From Kosakonia oryziphila (GTDB taxonomy: Bacteria > Pseudomonadota > Gammaproteobacteria > Enterobacterales > Enterobacteriaceae): DNA of 55,301 nt. A program made the translations under genes and the position numbers. The notes under the pieces were generated by a model, which was given only the letters and a program-made list of their open reading frames with translations, had not been told where the DNA came from and did not search any database. The DNA is taken from assembly GCF_900094795.1 (NCBI RefSeq), contig NZ_FMBC01000034.1, positions 1 to 55,301 of the forward strand, read 5' to 3'. Positions 8,757-19,294 of the stretch are shown here, one piece after another; position 1 is the first letter of the stretch, and every line of letters begins with the position of its first letter.

Positions 8757-8772
8757 ACGCAACCGTTTTCCT
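8757..8772 (+). promoter_or_regulatory. PurR operator upstream of purEK
   Basis: ACGCAACCGTTTTCCT is a good match to the PurR consensus (ACGCAAACGTTTGCGT) and, as I recall it, matches the E. coli purE operator. It lies 73-88 bp before the purE start, over the expected promoter. PurR with hypoxanthine or guanine would repress purEK here. Confidence 0.85.
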
Positions 8773-8844
8773 TCGCCATTTTACGTGCTATTCTCTGTGC
8801 CCTCTTTTGTCGTCTGAAGTACACCCACAGGAGTTTTGAGACGC

Positions 8845-9354
8845 ATGTCTTCAAGCAACCAACCGGCGCGCATCGCCATTGTTATGGGATCGAAAAGCGA
8901 CTGGGCAACCATGCAGTTCGCCGCAGAAATCCTTGATACCCTGAACGTCCCGCACCATGTTGAAATCGTCTCTGCACACCGCACTCCGGATAAACTGTTT
9001 AGCTTCGCCGAAGGCGCGGAGCAAAATGGTTTTCAGGTGATTATCGCCGGTGCTGGCGGCGCAGCACATTTGCCTGGGATGATTGCGGCCAAAACGCTGG
9101 TGCCGGTGCTGGGTGTACCAGTACAAAGCGCTGCACTGAGCGGCGTTGATAGCCTCTACTCTATCGTCCAGATGCCACGCGGGATCCCTGTTGGGACGCT
9201 GGCGATTGGTAAAGCTGGCGCAGCAAACGCAGCGCTACTGGCCGCGCAAATTCTCGCCCAGCATGATACTGCGCTGCATCAGCGTCTGGCACAGTGGCGC
9301 CAAACTCAGACTGATGAAGTGCTGGATAATCCGGACCCCCGGGGTGCGGCATGA
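8845..9354 (+). CDS. purE: N5-carboxyaminoimidazole ribonucleotide mutase PurE
   Basis: PurE moves the carboxyl group of N5-CAIR to give 4-carboxy-AIR in de novo purine synthesis. The 169-residue form starting [20 protein letters not shown] (ATG at 8845, with CAGGAG upstream at 8829-8834) equals E. coli PurE. The MGSKSDW phosphate-binding loop, the AHRTPD motif and the [12 protein letters not shown] block are intact. Its end overlaps the purK start by four bases (ATGA), which couples translation of the two enzymes. Confidence 0.98.
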   Translation: MSSSNQPARIAIVMGSKSDWATMQFAAEILDTLNVPHHVEIVSAHRTPDKLFSFAEGAEQNGFQVIIAGAGGAAHLPGMIAAKTLVPVLGVPVQSAALSGVDSLYSIVQMPRGIPVGTLAIGKAGAANAALLAAQILAQHDTALHQRLAQWRQTQTDEVLDNPDPRGAA

Positions 9355-10418
9355 AACAGGTTTGCGTATTAGGTAACGGCCAGCTTGGCCGCATGCTGCG
9401 CCAGGCTGGTGAGCCACTGAGCATTGCAGTGTGGCCGGTCGGGCTGGACGCGGCACCGGAAGCGGTACCGTTTCAGCAGAGCGTGATCACGGCGGAAATT
9501 GAACGCTGGCCGGAAACGGCGCTGACCCGCGAACTGGCACGTCACCCGGCGTTTGTAAACCGCGATGTATTCCCGGTGATTGCGGATCGTCTGACACAGA
9601 AACAACTCTTTGACAAGCTGCAACTCGCCACCGCGCCATGGCAACTGTTGGCGGAGAAAAACGAGTGGCCGGGCGTGTTTTCGCGTCTGGGCGAGCTGGC
9701 TATCGTCAAACGCCGCATCGGCGGCTATGACGGTCGCGGCCAGTGGCGTCTGCGGGCTGCCGATACCGATCAACTGCCGGAAGAGTGCTACGGCGAGTGT
9801 ATCGTCGAGCAGGGCATCAATTTTTCAGGTGAAGTGTCACTGGTTGGCGCGCGTGGCCATGATGGCAGCACCGTGTTTTATCCGCTGACGCACAATCTGC
9901 ATCAGGATGGCATTTTACGTACCAGCGTGGTTTTCCCACAGGCCAATGCCGAACAGCAGCAGCAAGCCGAAGAGATGCTTTCGGCGGTCATGCACGAACT
10001 GAACTACGTCGGCGTGATGGCGATGGAGTGCTTTGTCACCCCGTCCGGGCTGCTGATTAACGAGCTGGCGCCGCGAGTTCATAACAGCGGCCACTGGACG
10101 CAAAACGGCGCCTCAATCAGCCAGTTTGAACTGCATCTGCGCGCGGTAGTAGATTTACCGCTGCCGCCACCAGTGGTCAACAGCCCGTCAGTGATGATCA
10201 ACCTGATTGGCAGCGATCTCAATTACGACTGGCTGAAGTTGCCGCTGGTGCATCTGCACTGGTACGACAAAGAGGTGCGTCCGGGGCGTAAAGTGGGTCA
10301 CCTGAACCTCAACGACAGCGATACCGCCCGTCTGAGCGCCACGCTGGAAGCGCTGGTTCCACTGTTGCCGCCGGAATATGCCAGCAGCATCGCCTGGGCG
10401 CAGTCAAAACTGCAATAA
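9351..10418 (+). CDS. purK: N5-carboxyaminoimidazole ribonucleotide synthase PurK
   Basis: PurK is the ATP-grasp enzyme that carboxylates aminoimidazole ribonucleotide with bicarbonate and ATP to give the PurE substrate. The 355 residues match E. coli. Visible features are the N-terminal [11 protein letters not shown] loop, the ATP-grasp segments [13 protein letters not shown] and [15 protein letters not shown], and the metal-binding [15 protein letters not shown] motif. It overlaps purE by four bases and ends with its own terminator, so purEK is a two-gene unit. Confidence 0.98.
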   Translation: MKQVCVLGNGQLGRMLRQAGEPLSIAVWPVGLDAAPEAVPFQQSVITAEIERWPETALTRELARHPAFVNRDVFPVIADRLTQKQLFDKLQLATAPWQLLAEKNEWPGVFSRLGELAIVKRRIGGYDGRGQWRLRAADTDQLPEECYGECIVEQGINFSGEVSLVGARGHDGSTVFYPLTHNLHQDGILRTSVVFPQANAEQQQQAEEMLSAVMHELNYVGVMAMECFVTPSGLLINELAPRVHNSGHWTQNGASISQFELHLRAVVDLPLPPPVVNSPSVMINLIGSDLNYDWLKLPLVHLHWYDKEVRPGRKVGHLNLNDSDTARLSATLEALVPLLPPEYASSIAWAQSKLQ

Positions 10419-10430
10419 TCCTGGTTCCGT

Positions 10431-10456
10431 ACGCTGGCGACCATCGCCAGCGTTTT
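10431..10456 (+). terminator. Intrinsic terminator of purEK
   Basis: ACGCTGGCGA, loop CCA-type turn, TCGCCAGCGT followed by TTTA. The 10-bp stem begins 12 bases after the purK stop. Confidence 0.85.
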
Positions 10457-10609
10457 ACAAAAGATAAATATGGGCGCTGTGCCGGAATATAGTGCAGACA
10501 TCCTGATACTTATTCAAAAAGCGTTTAGCTTCCGCCATTGATCTCCGTGGCTTCGGGCGTAAAATCTGCACGCGGCGGTTACCGCCCGCGTTTTGCAGAA
10601 GGAAGCCCC

Positions 10610-11692
10610 ATGAACAACACAACGGATTACCTGGCTATCCTGCGTGATACCACTCCCCTTATTGATGTCCGCGCACCGGTTGAGTTTCAACAGGGTGCCA
10701 TGCCTGGCGCCATTAACCTGCCGCTGATGAATGACAGTGAGCGCGCTGCCGTCGGCACCTGCTACAAAAAAGCGGGGCCGGAAGCAGCGTTGCGTCTGGG
10801 CCATCAATTGGTTCAGGGCGAATTACGAGAACTACGCATACAGGCATGGCTACAGGCCTGCGCGAAAAATCCACGTGGCTATCTCTGTTGTGCGCGCGGC
10901 GGCCAGCGTTCGCACATCGTACAGCAGTGGTTACGTGAGCGAGGGGTTGACTATCCGCTGGTCACCGGCGGCTACAAAGCACTACGCCAGGCGGCGATAG
11001 AAGCGACACAGCAGCGTTTGCAGCGCCCGCTGTTGCTGATTGGCGGCTGTACGGGCAGCGGCAAAACATTACTGGTGGCATCCCGGCGAAACGGGATCGA
11101 TCTTGAGGGGCTTGCCCGACATCGCGGCTCATCGTTTGGCCGCACGCTGCAAGCGCAACATTCGCAGGCCAGTTTTGAAAACCAACTGGCTGCGGCACTG
11201 CTGCAAACATCCCCCGCCTTCTGGCTGCTGGAGGATGAAGGTCATGCGATTGGCGCGAACCATCTGCCAGCGATACTGCGGGAGCGAATGGCGCAATCAC
11301 CGCTGGCTGTGGTGGAAGAACCGTTTGAGCAACGGCTTGAGCGTCTGCGTAACGACTATTTTTTACAGATGTCACAAGCCTTTATCCAGCGTGATGGTGA
11401 AGAAGCAGGCTGGTTGGCTTATGCAGAGTATCTGCGCCACGGTCTGTTTGCGATTCGTCGCCGTCTTGGGTTACAGCGTTTCGTACAGCTTAGCGCCAGC
11501 CTGGAGGAAGCGCTGGTTCAACAGCAGCGCACTGGTAACACAAGCGTGCACTTTGCCTGGCTCGCGCCACTGCTTGAAGAGTATTACGACCCGATGTATC
11601 GCTATCAGTTAGAAAAGCGCACGAAAGATATTATCTTCCGCGGCGATTTCAATGAAACGGCCGCCTGGCTGGCGGCACAAACTCACCAGTAG
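10610..11692 (+). CDS. selU: tRNA 2-selenouridine synthase SelU (YbbB)
   Basis: SelU converts 2-thiouridine in the wobble position of tRNA-Lys, -Glu and -Gln to 2-selenouridine through geranylated tRNA, using selenophosphate. The 360-residue form starting [13 protein letters not shown] (ATG 10610, preceded by AGAAGGAAG) is close to E. coli SelU (364). The N-terminal rhodanese domain carries the active cysteine in [10 protein letters not shown] (about residue 97); the P-loop is GGCTGSGKT. In K-12 the allantoin and glyoxylate cluster lies between this gene and purK; here the two are adjacent. Confidence 0.95.
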   Translation: MNNTTDYLAILRDTTPLIDVRAPVEFQQGAMPGAINLPLMNDSERAAVGTCYKKAGPEAALRLGHQLVQGELRELRIQAWLQACAKNPRGYLCCARGGQRSHIVQQWLRERGVDYPLVTGGYKALRQAAIEATQQRLQRPLLLIGGCTGSGKTLLVASRRNGIDLEGLARHRGSSFGRTLQAQHSQASFENQLAAALLQTSPAFWLLEDEGHAIGANHLPAILRERMAQSPLAVVEEPFEQRLERLRNDYFLQMSQAFIQRDGEEAGWLAYAEYLRHGLFAIRRRLGLQRFVQLSASLEEALVQQQRTGNTSVHFAWLAPLLEEYYDPMYRYQLEKRTKDIIFRGDFNETAAWLAAQTHQ

Positions 11693-12017
11693 TGATGCAG
11701 GTGAGTAAGCCGTCCAGATGAACCCACTCATGGATATCAATCCAGATCCAGCCCGACAGCAATAGCAAATGATGGGGAGATATTTTCAGGGTAAGATGAT
11801 GAAACATAACGAAAAGCCTCTCTTTTCGCGGGTAATACGCCATTCCGTTATGCTTTGATAAGCATTGCCGAATTTAAACCAAAAGTTCGCGCCTGTTGGG
11901 GATTTTTTGATTTTTTGCGCCACTAAGTACTTTGCAACCAGGTACTTACACTTTGAAATGAAAACACACCATCAGAATTAATGGTGTGTTTTTCGTTAAG
12001 AAGGTATTGAGAAATGA
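11693..12017. other. Intergenic stretch between selU and ybbP
   Basis: In K-12 this place is occupied by several genes including rhsD; none is present. The minus strand has a small frame starting at about 11807 (MFHHLTLKISPHH..., 52 codons, GAGAGG nearby) and the plus strand a 20-codon frame beginning MMKHNEKPLF near 11797. Neither is recognisable, and the first overlaps the end of selU. The only firm feature is the terminator at 11961-11993. Confidence 0.5.
11961..11993. terminator. Bidirectional terminator between selU and ybbP
   Basis: AAAACACACCAT pairs with ATGGTGTGTTTT across an eight-base loop, giving a T-run on both strands. It lies about 25 bases beyond the ybbP stop and can serve ybbAP from the right and selU from the left. 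Confidence 0.85.
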
Positions 12018-14432
12018 TTAACTGCTGAACTGACGAAACAGGGCTTTGCCCTTTAGCAGACGCGCACCTGACCAGCCACCACAGACGGAGAGCAATAGCG
12101 CGCCACATAGTGGCAGGGTGATCCACAGCCGCCAGTCTGGCTGCCAGGGGAAACCAAAGACCCGGGTTTGCAGTACCGCCAGCGCCGTTTCTGCGCCAAT
12201 GGCCGCCACCAGCCCGGAGACTGCACCCAGTAAGGCAAATTCGCACCATAACGTGGCGCGCAACAACCGTTTTCCCGCGCCCAGCGTGCGATAAACCACC
12301 AGTTCCTGGTGACGCTGACGCATTCCTACCTGAACCTGCGCCAGCAGCAGCAACAGACCGCAGGCAGTAACCAGCACCACCATCACTTCCAGCGCCCGGC
12401 TTACCTGCGCCAGTACCTGGCTTACCTGTTTTAAAATTGCGCCAATATCCAGCAGGCTAACAGTGGGGAACTCCCGGTTAAGCTGAGTCAACATGCCGTT
12501 GCCATTTTCCCAGCGGAAGCTGGTCAGCCAGCTTTGCGGCTGACTATCCAGCGCCCCTTGCGGGAATATAAAGAAGAAGTTAGGTCGCATGCTTTCCCAA
12601 TCAACTTTACGCAAGCTGCTGATTCTGGCGCTAAATTCCTGCGTATCACCCATAAAGGTTACGCTGTCACCCAGCTTCAGGCCAAGCCGTTCTGCCAGCC
12701 CCTCTTCGACAGAAACTTCACCCGCTTTTGGCGGCCAGCTTCCTGCGGTGATCGGATTATGCTCCGGTCGCTGCTGCTGCCAGGTAAGATTCAGTTCACG
12801 GTTTAGCGCTTCATCCTGATTTCCTTCGGTGGATTGCCCATTAATTTGCGTCATCCTGGCCCGCACAATCGGATAGAACGATTCCGGGCGCACATGGTGT
12901 TCAGCCAGGAAGGCTTTCATTGGCGCAACCTGTTCCGGCGCAATATTGATCAGGAAATAGTTTGGGCTTTCCGGCGGTAACTGCTGCTGCCAGCGATCCA
13001 GCAGATCGCCGCGCAGTACCAGCAACATCGCCAGTAACATAAAAGAGAGGGAAAATGCCGACAGTTGGCTCAGCGTTGACCACGGTTGGCGCAGCAGGCG
13101 ATTCACCGCCAGACGCAGCGGCAGCGCGTTCAGGGTCAGCCGTTTTAAAATATTGAGCAACAGCCAGCCAACCACACCGCACAGCAATGCCAGCACCACT
13201 GCCCCCGCCAGCACAGACCATAGCAGCATACTGCCGCCCATCAGCCAGGCCAGCAGCAAAATCGCTACGGCGCAGATAACAGGAATATAGAACTTCAGCG
13301 GCCAGACGTTCGCTACCGCATCACGGCGCAATACGCGCAACGGCTGTGTGGCTAACAGCAAGCGATAAGGACGCAATCCCACCAGCAGCGAAATCACTAT
13401 CACCGCGCCAATTGCCCACAGCCACGGCCACAAGCTGGCAGGTGGCAGCGCAGCGGGAAGTACCGGTTTGAGCAACACCATCAACAGGCTTTCAAAGGCC
13501 AGCCCCAGCACGCCGCCCGTCACCACTGCCAGCGACAGCACCAACAGCCACTGGCCAATAATCAGTTTGCGCAGTTGCACGCGCCCGGCGCCAAGCGTTT
13601 TCAGCACCGCCACCAGATCGTAACGGCTGCGACAGTAGTGCCCCATCGCTACGGCCACCGCAGCAATCGCCAGCAGCAGGGTTAGCAGCGCCGAAAGCAG
13701 CAGGAACTGTTGCGAGCGCTGGAGAGATTTACCGAGCGCCCCTTCATCCTGCTCCATCCCATACCAGCGATGCTCCGGTTTTAGCTGCGGCAGCAACCAC
13801 TTTTCGTAGGCATCAAGCTGTGCGGGCGTACCGGCAAATTTTGCGCGCCAGCTTACCCGGCTACCCGGCTGTACGGCACCGGTCTTCGCCACATCCGCCG
13901 TATTCATCAGCAGGCGCGGCGCCATCTGGAAAGGATTGAAACCGGAATCCGGTTCCTGAATCACTTCACCCGCGATATGTAACGTCGCATCGCCAACATC
14001 GATCGTATCGCCGACCTTCAAATTGAGCAGCGCCATCAGCCGTGGCACCAGCAATACGCTACCAGCCTGTGGCTTCAGCCCGGCCGGACGGGTTTGCAGC
14101 TCGCCATAAAGAGGGTAAAGATCGTCGACCGCTTTCACATCCGCCAGTTGTGGCGTATCTCCGGCGAAGGTCATGGTGCTAAAGCTGATTTGCTCGCTCA
14201 CTTTCAGACCGCGTTTACGCGCCTCATCCAGCCATGCTGAAGGGATTTCGCGGGAACTGCGCAGCGCACGATCACCGGCCATAAAGTCGCGGCTCTGCTG
14301 GCTTAGCCCTTTTTCCATCCGATCGCTGATATTGCCAAGCGCCAGCACGCAAGCGACAGCGAGGCTAAGCGCCATCCAGACAATCAGCAACGAGGGCGAA
14401 CGCCATTCACGCCAGAACCAGCGGGCGATCAT
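12018..14432 (-). CDS. ybbP: ABC transporter permease YbbP (FtsX/MacB-like)
   Basis: The 804-residue inner-membrane protein is the permease partner of YbbA. It starts [15 protein letters not shown] with a first membrane segment at about residues 15-35. A large periplasmic domain follows, then a set of hydrophobic segments near residues 240-440 and a second FtsX-type block at the C-terminus (about 690-790). This double FtsX layout is typical of the LolE/MacB-like predicted lysophospholipase L1 biosynthesis/export ABC family. The start overlaps the ybbA stop by four bases. The transported molecule is unknown; the link to divergent tesA is only contextual. Confidence 0.95.
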   Translation of the reverse strand: MIARWFWREWRSPSLLIVWMALSLAVACVLALGNISDRMEKGLSQQSRDFMAGDRALRSSREIPSAWLDEARKRGLKVSEQISFSTMTFAGDTPQLADVKAVDDLYPLYGELQTRPAGLKPQAGSVLLVPRLMALLNLKVGDTIDVGDATLHIAGEVIQEPDSGFNPFQMAPRLLMNTADVAKTGAVQPGSRVSWRAKFAGTPAQLDAYEKWLLPQLKPEHRWYGMEQDEGALGKSLQRSQQFLLLSALLTLLLAIAAVAVAMGHYCRSRYDLVAVLKTLGAGRVQLRKLIIGQWLLVLSLAVVTGGVLGLAFESLLMVLLKPVLPAALPPASLWPWLWAIGAVIVISLLVGLRPYRLLLATQPLRVLRRDAVANVWPLKFYIPVICAVAILLLAWLMGGSMLLWSVLAGAVVLALLCGVVGWLLLNILKRLTLNALPLRLAVNRLLRQPWSTLSQLSAFSLSFMLLAMLLVLRGDLLDRWQQQLPPESPNYFLINIAPEQVAPMKAFLAEHHVRPESFYPIVRARMTQINGQSTEGNQDEALNRELNLTWQQQRPEHNPITAGSWPPKAGEVSVEEGLAERLGLKLGDSVTFMGDTQEFSARISSLRKVDWESMRPNFFFIFPQGALDSQPQSWLTSFRWENGNGMLTQLNREFPTVSLLDIGAILKQVSQVLAQVSRALEVMVVLVTACGLLLLLAQVQVGMRQRHQELVVYRTLGAGKRLLRATLWCEFALLGAVSGLVAAIGAETALAVLQTRVFGFPWQPDWRLWITLPLCGALLLSVCGGWSGARLLKGKALFRQFSS

Positions 14433-15115
14433 GCTTCCTCCCGCAATTCGCCATTAACCAGACGTAATCGCCGGTCGCAGCGCGCTGCCAGTTGCGGATC
14501 GTGTGTCACCAGAATTAACGTTGTGCCATGCTGCTGATTCATGGAAAACAGCAGATCGGCAATTTTGTCGCCGGTCTGGCGATCGAGATTGCCGGTGGGT
14601 TCATCGGCAAACAGCACGGCCGGATGGCCGTTAAAGGCGCGCGCCAACGCCACTCGCTGCTGCTCGCCGCCAGAAAGTTGCGCAGGCAGGTGATCAAGGC
14701 GCTTGCCCAGCCCCAGCTCTTCCAGCAGAGCTTTGGCGCTACCGCGACTTTGTCCGCCGTTTTCTCCGCGCAGTAAGGCCGGCAGTTCCACGTTTTCCAG
14801 CGCGTTAAGCGTAGGAATCAACATAAATGACTGAAAAACAAAACCCACATTCTGCGCCCGCAGTGTCGCTCGCGCCTCTTCATCCATCGAATGCAGTGGC
14901 TTACTCAGCAGATGAACTTCCCCACTGCTACCATCATCCAGCCCGGCGAGGATCGCCAGCAGCGTCGATTTACCGGATCCCGATTCGCCAATCAGGGCAA
15001 TGGTCTCGGCTGGTTTGACAACAAGCTCAACTCCGGTAAGGATGGGAAGCTCATGCTCCCCCTGACCGACGGACTTCTTAAGACGATGAACTTCAATAAT
15101 GTTTTCCGCTGGCAT
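14429..15115 (-). CDS. ybbA: ABC transporter ATP-binding protein YbbA
   Basis: A 228-residue ATPase of the MacB/LolD type. Walker A is GESGSGKST (about residues 42-50), the signature is [14 protein letters not shown], and Walker B is [12 protein letters not shown]. It pairs with YbbP, whose start overlaps its stop, to form a predicted mechanotransmission-type exporter or extractor in the inner membrane. Its start codon (15113-15115) lies inside the divergent tesA frame, so the 5' ends of the two genes overlap by 30 bp, as in E. coli. Confidence 0.96.
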   Translation of the reverse strand: MPAENIIEVHRLKKSVGQGEHELPILTGVELVVKPAETIALIGESGSGKSTLLAILAGLDDGSSGEVHLLSKPLHSMDEEARATLRAQNVGFVFQSFMLIPTLNALENVELPALLRGENGGQSRGSAKALLEELGLGKRLDHLPAQLSGGEQQRVALARAFNGHPAVLFADEPTGNLDRQTGDKIADLLFSMNQQHGTTLILVTHDPQLAARCDRRLRLVNGELREEA

Positions 15116-15709
15116 TTGCCCTTCCTGTTGTTGCTGTTGTTAACCTTTCGCGCCGCGGCGGCGGACACGTTATTGATTCTGGGCGACAGCCTGAGCGCCG
15201 GTTATCGCATGGCGGCGAGCGTGGCGTGGCCCGCGCTGCTCAATGACAAATGGCAGCAGAAGCCGATGGTGGTGAACGCCAGCATCAGCGGGGATACCTC
15301 ACAACAAGGGCTATCGCGTCTGCCAGCACTGCTTAAAGAACATCAGCCGCATTGGGTACTGGTCGAGCTGGGCGGTAACGATGGCCTTCGTGGTTTTGCG
15401 CCGCAGCAGACAGAACAGACGCTGCGTCAGGTATTGCAGGCGATCAAAGCCGCCAATGCAAAACCGCTGTTAATGCAAATTCGGCTGCCCGCCAACTACG
15501 GTCGCCGTTATAATGAGGCGTTCAGCGCCATTTATCCTAAGCTCGCCAAAGAGTTGGACGTCCCTCTGCTGCCATTTTTTATGGAAGAGGTCTATCTGAA
15601 ACCACAATGGATGCAGGATGATGGTATTCATCCCAACCGCGATGCCCAGCCGTTTATTGCCGACTGGATGGCGACGCGACTGGCTCCTTTAGTTAAACAC
15701 GACTCCTGA
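15086..15709 (+). CDS. tesA: Periplasmic acyl-CoA thioesterase I / lysophospholipase L1 TesA
   Basis: TesA hydrolyses thioesters and lysophospholipids in the periplasm. The 207-residue form starts [13 protein letters not shown] with a signal peptide cleaved after the AAA near residue 25 (mature start ADTLLILGDS). It is an SGNH/GDSL hydrolase: GDSLSAGYR carries the serine, GGNDG the oxyanion asparagine, and DGIHPN the Asp-His pair. The start lies inside ybbA on the other strand, so promoter elements for tesA must lie within the ybbA coding sequence. The longest frame extends 65 codons upstream but through ybbA and without a signal peptide. Confidence 0.95.
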   Translation: MNFNNVFRWHLPFLLLLLLTFRAAAADTLLILGDSLSAGYRMAASVAWPALLNDKWQQKPMVVNASISGDTSQQGLSRLPALLKEHQPHWVLVELGGNDGLRGFAPQQTEQTLRQVLQAIKAANAKPLLMQIRLPANYGRRYNEAFSAIYPKLAKELDVPLLPFFMEEVYLKPQWMQDDGIHPNRDAQPFIADWMATRLAPLVKHDS

Positions 15710-15738
15710 GTATTCAGGGACGCCCCGCAGGTAAAGTT

Positions 15739-16509
15739 ATGCAAAAAACGGTCTTAATAACAGGATGTTCCAGCGGTATTGGTCTGGAAAGCGCGCGCGA
15801 ACTCAAACGCCAGGGGTTCTGCGTACTGGCTGCCTGCCGCAAAGCGGACGACGTTGCCCGCATGAACCAGGAAGGCTTTACCGGTATTTTGCTGGATCTT
15901 GATGATCCGGCGAGCGTCGATCGCGCCGCCGATAAAGTGATCGATCTGACCAACAACCGCCTGTATGGTCTCTTCAATAACGCCGGTTACGGCGTTTACG
16001 GCCCGCTGGAAACCATCAGCCGCCAGCAACTGGAACAGCAGTTCTCCAGTAATTTTTTCGGTACCCATCAACTGACGATGCGCCTGCTGCCCGCCATGAC
16101 ACCACACGGCGAAGGACGCATTGTGATGACCTCATCGGTGATGGGGCTTATCTCTACGCCCGGCCGCGGCGCCTATGCCGCCAGCAAGTATGCGCTAGAA
16201 GCCTGGTCCGACGCTTTGCGAATGGAGCTACGCCACAGCGGCGTCAAAGTAAGTCTGATTGAGCCAGGCCCCATCCGTACCCGTTTTACCGACAACGTTA
16301 ATCAGACTCAGCGCGACAAACCCGTGGAAAACCCCGGCATCGCAGCACGTTTTACTCTTGGTCCAGAGGCGGTAGTGGCAAAAGTGCGCCATGCTTTTGA
16401 AAGCACGCATCCCAAAATGCGCTATCCGGTTACGCTGGTAACCTGGGCGGTAAGCCTGCTGAAACGCCTGTTGCCTGGGCGAATGATGGATAAAATTTTG
16501 CTGGAGTGA
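15739..16509 (+). CDS. ybbO: SDR-family oxidoreductase YbbO (NADP-dependent aldehyde reductase)
   Basis: A classical short-chain dehydrogenase of 256 residues. The nucleotide-binding TGCSSGIG motif is at residues 8-15, NNAGYG follows near residue 80, and the catalytic Ser and YAASK (Tyr, Lys) are at about residues 134-152. E. coli YbbO reduces aldehydes with NADPH. The start [13 protein letters not shown] is taken at 15739, 29 bases after tesA, so tesA and ybbO may be cotranscribed. The C-terminal [14 protein letters not shown] stretch matches E. coli. Confidence 0.95.
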   Translation: MQKTVLITGCSSGIGLESARELKRQGFCVLAACRKADDVARMNQEGFTGILLDLDDPASVDRAADKVIDLTNNRLYGLFNNAGYGVYGPLETISRQQLEQQFSSNFFGTHQLTMRLLPAMTPHGEGRIVMTSSVMGLISTPGRGAYAASKYALEAWSDALRMELRHSGVKVSLIEPGPIRTRFTDNVNQTQRDKPVENPGIAARFTLGPEAVVAKVRHAFESTHPKMRYPVTLVTWAVSLLKRLLPGRMMDKILLE

Positions 16510-16570
16510 GTTGAAGGCGCAATATCTTCCCCCATGTAAGAACAATGAGTTAAAAAACAGAGAATTTCTT

Positions 16571-17425
16571 ATGTCCGTACAGAATATTGTCAATATTACC
16601 GAAGTGAATCTGCAACAGGTGCTTGAGCAGTCGATGGCCACGCCGGTGCTGTTCTATTTCTGGTCCGATCGTAGCCAGCACTGCCAGCAACTGACACCGG
16701 TGCTGGAAAGCCTGGCCGCACAGTACAACGGACAGTTTATTCTGGCGAAAGTCGATTGCGATGCCGAGCAAATGGTGGCATCGCAGTTTGGTCTGCGTGC
16801 CATTCCTACCGTCTATCTGTTCCAGAACGGCCAGCCAGTTGATGGCTTCCAGGGGCCGCAGCCGGAAGAGGCCATCCGCGCATTGTTGGATAAAGTCCTG
16901 CCGCGTGAAGAGGAACTGAAAGCGCAACAGGCAATGCAACTGATGCAGGAAGGCAAGCACGCCGAAGCGTTGCCGCTGCTGAAAGAGGCCAGGCAGCTTT
17001 CACAACAAAACAGCGAAATCGGCCTGCTGCTGGCGGAGACATTGATTGTATTGAACCGCGCGGATGAAGCCGAAAACGTACTGAAAACCATTCCGTTACA
17101 GGATCAGGATACCCGCTATCAGGGGCTGGTCGCGCAAATTGAACTGCTGAAAAAAGCCGCCGATACGCCGGAAATACAGCAGTTACAAAAACAGGTTGCC
17201 GACAACCCGCAGGACGCGCTGCTGGCAACGCAACTCGCGCTGCAACTGCATCAGGTAGGGCGCAATGAAGAAGCGCTGGAGTTGCTGTTCAGCCATCTGC
17301 GTCACGATCTCAGTGCCGCCAACGGCGAAGCGCGTAAAATGCTGCAAGAAATTCTTGCCGCACTGGGAACCGGTGACGCGCTGGCCTCGAAATACCGCCG
17401 CCAGCTTTATTCCCTGCTCTATTAA
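16571..17425 (+). CDS. cnoX: Chaperedoxin CnoX (YbbN)
   Basis: CnoX combines a thioredoxin fold with tetratricopeptide-like repeats; in E. coli it protects unfolding proteins during hypochlorite stress and passes them to DnaK and GroEL. The 284-residue form starting [13 protein letters not shown] (ATG 16571) equals the E. coli protein. The active-site position reads SQHC rather than CGPC, so only the second cysteine is present, as expected for this non-reductase family. Residues beyond about 115 form the TPR-like helical region. In K-12 fetAB follows; here qmcA follows directly. Confidence 0.95.
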   Translation: MSVQNIVNITEVNLQQVLEQSMATPVLFYFWSDRSQHCQQLTPVLESLAAQYNGQFILAKVDCDAEQMVASQFGLRAIPTVYLFQNGQPVDGFQGPQPEEAIRALLDKVLPREEELKAQQAMQLMQEGKHAEALPLLKEARQLSQQNSEIGLLLAETLIVLNRADEAENVLKTIPLQDQDTRYQGLVAQIELLKKAADTPEIQQLQKQVADNPQDALLATQLALQLHQVGRNEEALELLFSHLRHDLSAANGEARKMLQEILAALGTGDALASKYRRQLYSLLY

Positions 17426-17439
17426 TTCTCCCCGCTAAA

Positions 17440-17469
17440 TTTGGCGATCGTGCTGTTTTGATCGCCAAA
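17440..17469 (+). terminator. Hairpin between cnoX and qmcA
   Basis: TTTGGCGATC and GATCGCCAAA form a perfect 10-bp stem with a 10-base loop, 15 bases after the cnoX stop. No T-run follows, so it may act as an RNA stabiliser, a weak terminator or a protein-binding palindrome. Confidence 0.5.
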
Positions 17470-17510
17470 TAAGGCTAAGATGGCATCAAATTAAACAGGA
17501 GGTTTTTTTG

Positions 17511-18428
17511 ATGCCAATCGTCATTCTGGTTCTTATCTTTGTCGCGCTGGTGGTGGTTATTTCCGGCGTCAAAATCGTACCGCAAGGTTTTCAGTGGACG
17601 GTAGAACGCTTTGGCCGCTTTACCCGAACCCTGCAACCGGGTCTGAGCCTGGTGGTGCCGTTTATGGATCGTATTGGCCGTAAGATCAATATGATGGAGC
17701 AGGTCCTTGATATCCCTTCGCAGGAAATTATCTCGAAAGATAACGCCAACGTTACCATCGATGCGGTCTGTTTTATTCAGGTTATTGATGCGCCGCGCGC
17801 CGCTTATGAAGTCAGCAATCTGGAACTGGCTATCGTCAACCTGACGATGACCAACATTCGTACGGTGCTCGGCTCGATGGAGCTGGACGAGATGCTCTCG
17901 CAGCGCGATAGCATCAATACGCGTCTGCTGCACATTGTCGATGAGGCCACCAATCCCTGGGGTGTGAAGGTAACGCGTATTGAGATCCGCGACGTTCGCC
18001 CACCAGCAGAACTGATTGCCTCGATGAACGCACAGATGAAAGCCGAACGTACCAAACGCGCCTATATTCTGGAAGCGGAAGGGGTTCGCCAGGCAGAAAT
18101 TCTCAAAGCCGAAGGGGAAAAACAGTCGCAGATTTTGAAAGCGGAAGGCGAGCGTCAATCGGCATTCCTGCAAGCAGAAGCGCGCGAACGTTCTGCCGAA
18201 GCGGAGGCTCGCGCAACGCAAATGGTTTCGGAAGCGATTGCCGCCGGGGATATTCAGGCGGTGAACTACTTTGTGGCACAGAAATACACCGAAGCTTTAC
18301 AACAGATCGGCTCTGCGAATAACAGCAAAGTGGTGATGATACCGCTCGATGCCAGCAGCCTGATGGGCTCGATCTCCGGGATCGCTGAGCTTATCAAAGA
18401 CAGTACCAGCGAGCGGACTAAACGATGA
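17511..18428 (+). CDS. qmcA: SPFH/stomatin-family inner-membrane protein QmcA
   Basis: QmcA is a band-7 (SPFH) protein anchored by an N-terminal membrane helix (about residues 2-22), with the SPFH domain at about 25-200 and a long coiled coil rich in repeated AEG(E/V)xQ units ([18 protein letters not shown]). E. coli QmcA forms large membrane assemblies and interacts functionally with FtsH. ATG at 17511 is preferred over the TTG three bases earlier because of the GGAGG at 17501-17505. It overlaps ybbJ by four bases, the usual SPFH-NfeD pairing. Confidence 0.95.
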   Translation: MPIVILVLIFVALVVVISGVKIVPQGFQWTVERFGRFTRTLQPGLSLVVPFMDRIGRKINMMEQVLDIPSQEIISKDNANVTIDAVCFIQVIDAPRAAYEVSNLELAIVNLTMTNIRTVLGSMELDEMLSQRDSINTRLLHIVDEATNPWGVKVTRIEIRDVRPPAELIASMNAQMKAERTKRAYILEAEGVRQAEILKAEGEKQSQILKAEGERQSAFLQAEARERSAEAEARATQMVSEAIAAGDIQAVNYFVAQKYTEALQQIGSANNSKVVMIPLDASSLMGSISGIAELIKDSTSERTKR

Positions 18429-18883
18429 TCGTGCTGCTGCTCGAACATACCCACTTCGCCTGGCTGGTGCTGGGCGGATTGCTGCTCGTCGCCGAAATGC
18501 TCGGCGGTAACGGCTACCTGTTGTGGAGCGGCGTGGCGGCAGTGATCACGGGTCTACTGGCGTGGCTCATCCCTTTCAGTTGGGAGTGGCAAGGCGTGCT
18601 ATTTGCCCTGCTCACCCTGCTGGCGGCCTGGCTATGGTGGAAATGGCTCAGCAGCCGGTTGAAACAGCAGAAACCCGCCGACGCCTCGCTTAACCTTCGC
18701 GGGCAACAACTGGTAGGACGCCACTTTCAACTGGATAACGCACTGGTTAATGGGCGTGGTCATATGCGCGTCGGTGACAGTTCATGGCCGGTCAGCGCTG
18801 ACGACGATCTCGCCGCTGGCACGCGCGTCAAAGTAGTTGCCGTGGAAGGCATTACGCTACGGGTTAAAGCGGTGAGCAAATAG
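18425..18883 (+). CDS. ybbJ: NfeD-like membrane protein YbbJ
   Basis: A 152-residue short NfeD protein: hydrophobic segments at about residues 10-75 ([52 protein letters not shown]) followed by a small OB-fold domain ([18 protein letters not shown]..., ending LRVKAVSK). Short NfeD proteins accompany SPFH proteins and are thought to modulate their assembly. The start overlaps the qmcA stop (ATGA), indicating coupled translation. It is convergent with cueR, three bases apart. Confidence 0.94.
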   Translation: MIVLLLEHTHFAWLVLGGLLLVAEMLGGNGYLLWSGVAAVITGLLAWLIPFSWEWQGVLFALLTLLAAWLWWKWLSSRLKQQKPADASLNLRGQQLVGRHFQLDNALVNGRGHMRVGDSSWPVSADDDLAAGTRVKVVAVEGITLRVKAVSK

Positions 18884-18886
18884 CGC

Positions 18887-19294
18887 TCACCCCTTCGCGT
18901 GATGGCAGCAGCCGGAAAGGTTATCAATAATCGGACACTCGGCGCTGTCATCGCCAGGGCAGGAATCCGCCAGCGCCAGCAGTTGCGTGCGCATGACTTG
19001 TAATTCCTTAATATGACGCTCAATCTCCGCCACTTTTTGTAATGTCCGGGCTTTTACATCGGCGCTGTGGCGGGCCGGATCGTTGAACAACGTCACCAGT
19101 TCGCCGCACTCTTCAAGGTTAAACCCAACTTGCCGTGCCTGGCGCAGCAGCGTCAGTTCGTTCAGATGCTGCTGGCTGTAGCAGCGATAACCGTTCTCGC
19201 TGCGTAGCGGCGGCGTCACCAGCCCTTTCTCTTCATAAAAACGAATCGCTTTGCTGGTTAAACCGGTTTTTTTTGCCACATCGCTGATATTCAT
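18887..19294 (-). CDS. cueR: Copper-responsive MerR-family regulator CueR
   Basis: CueR senses zeptomolar Cu(I), Ag(I) or Au(I) and activates copA and cueO by untwisting a long-spaced promoter. The 135 residues include the MerR helix-turn-helix ([22 protein letters not shown]), a dimerisation helix, and the metal loop with the two essential cysteines in [11 protein letters not shown] (residues 112 and 120). It lies next to its target copA with only one small gene between; E. coli has glsA-ybaT in that position. Confidence 0.97.
   Translation of the reverse strand: MNISDVAKKTGLTSKAIRFYEEKGLVTPPLRSENGYRCYSQQHLNELTLLRQARQVGFNLEECGELVTLFNDPARHSADVKARTLQKVAEIERHIKELQVMRTQLLALADSCPGDDSAECPIIDNLSGCCHHAKG

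Noticed and set aside
11649..11843. A small minus-strand frame with a hydrophobic stretch (MFHHLTLKISPHHLLLL...)
   Set aside because: It could be a small membrane protein, but it overlaps the selU 3' end and has no recognised homologue. I kept it only as a remark in the intergenic entry.
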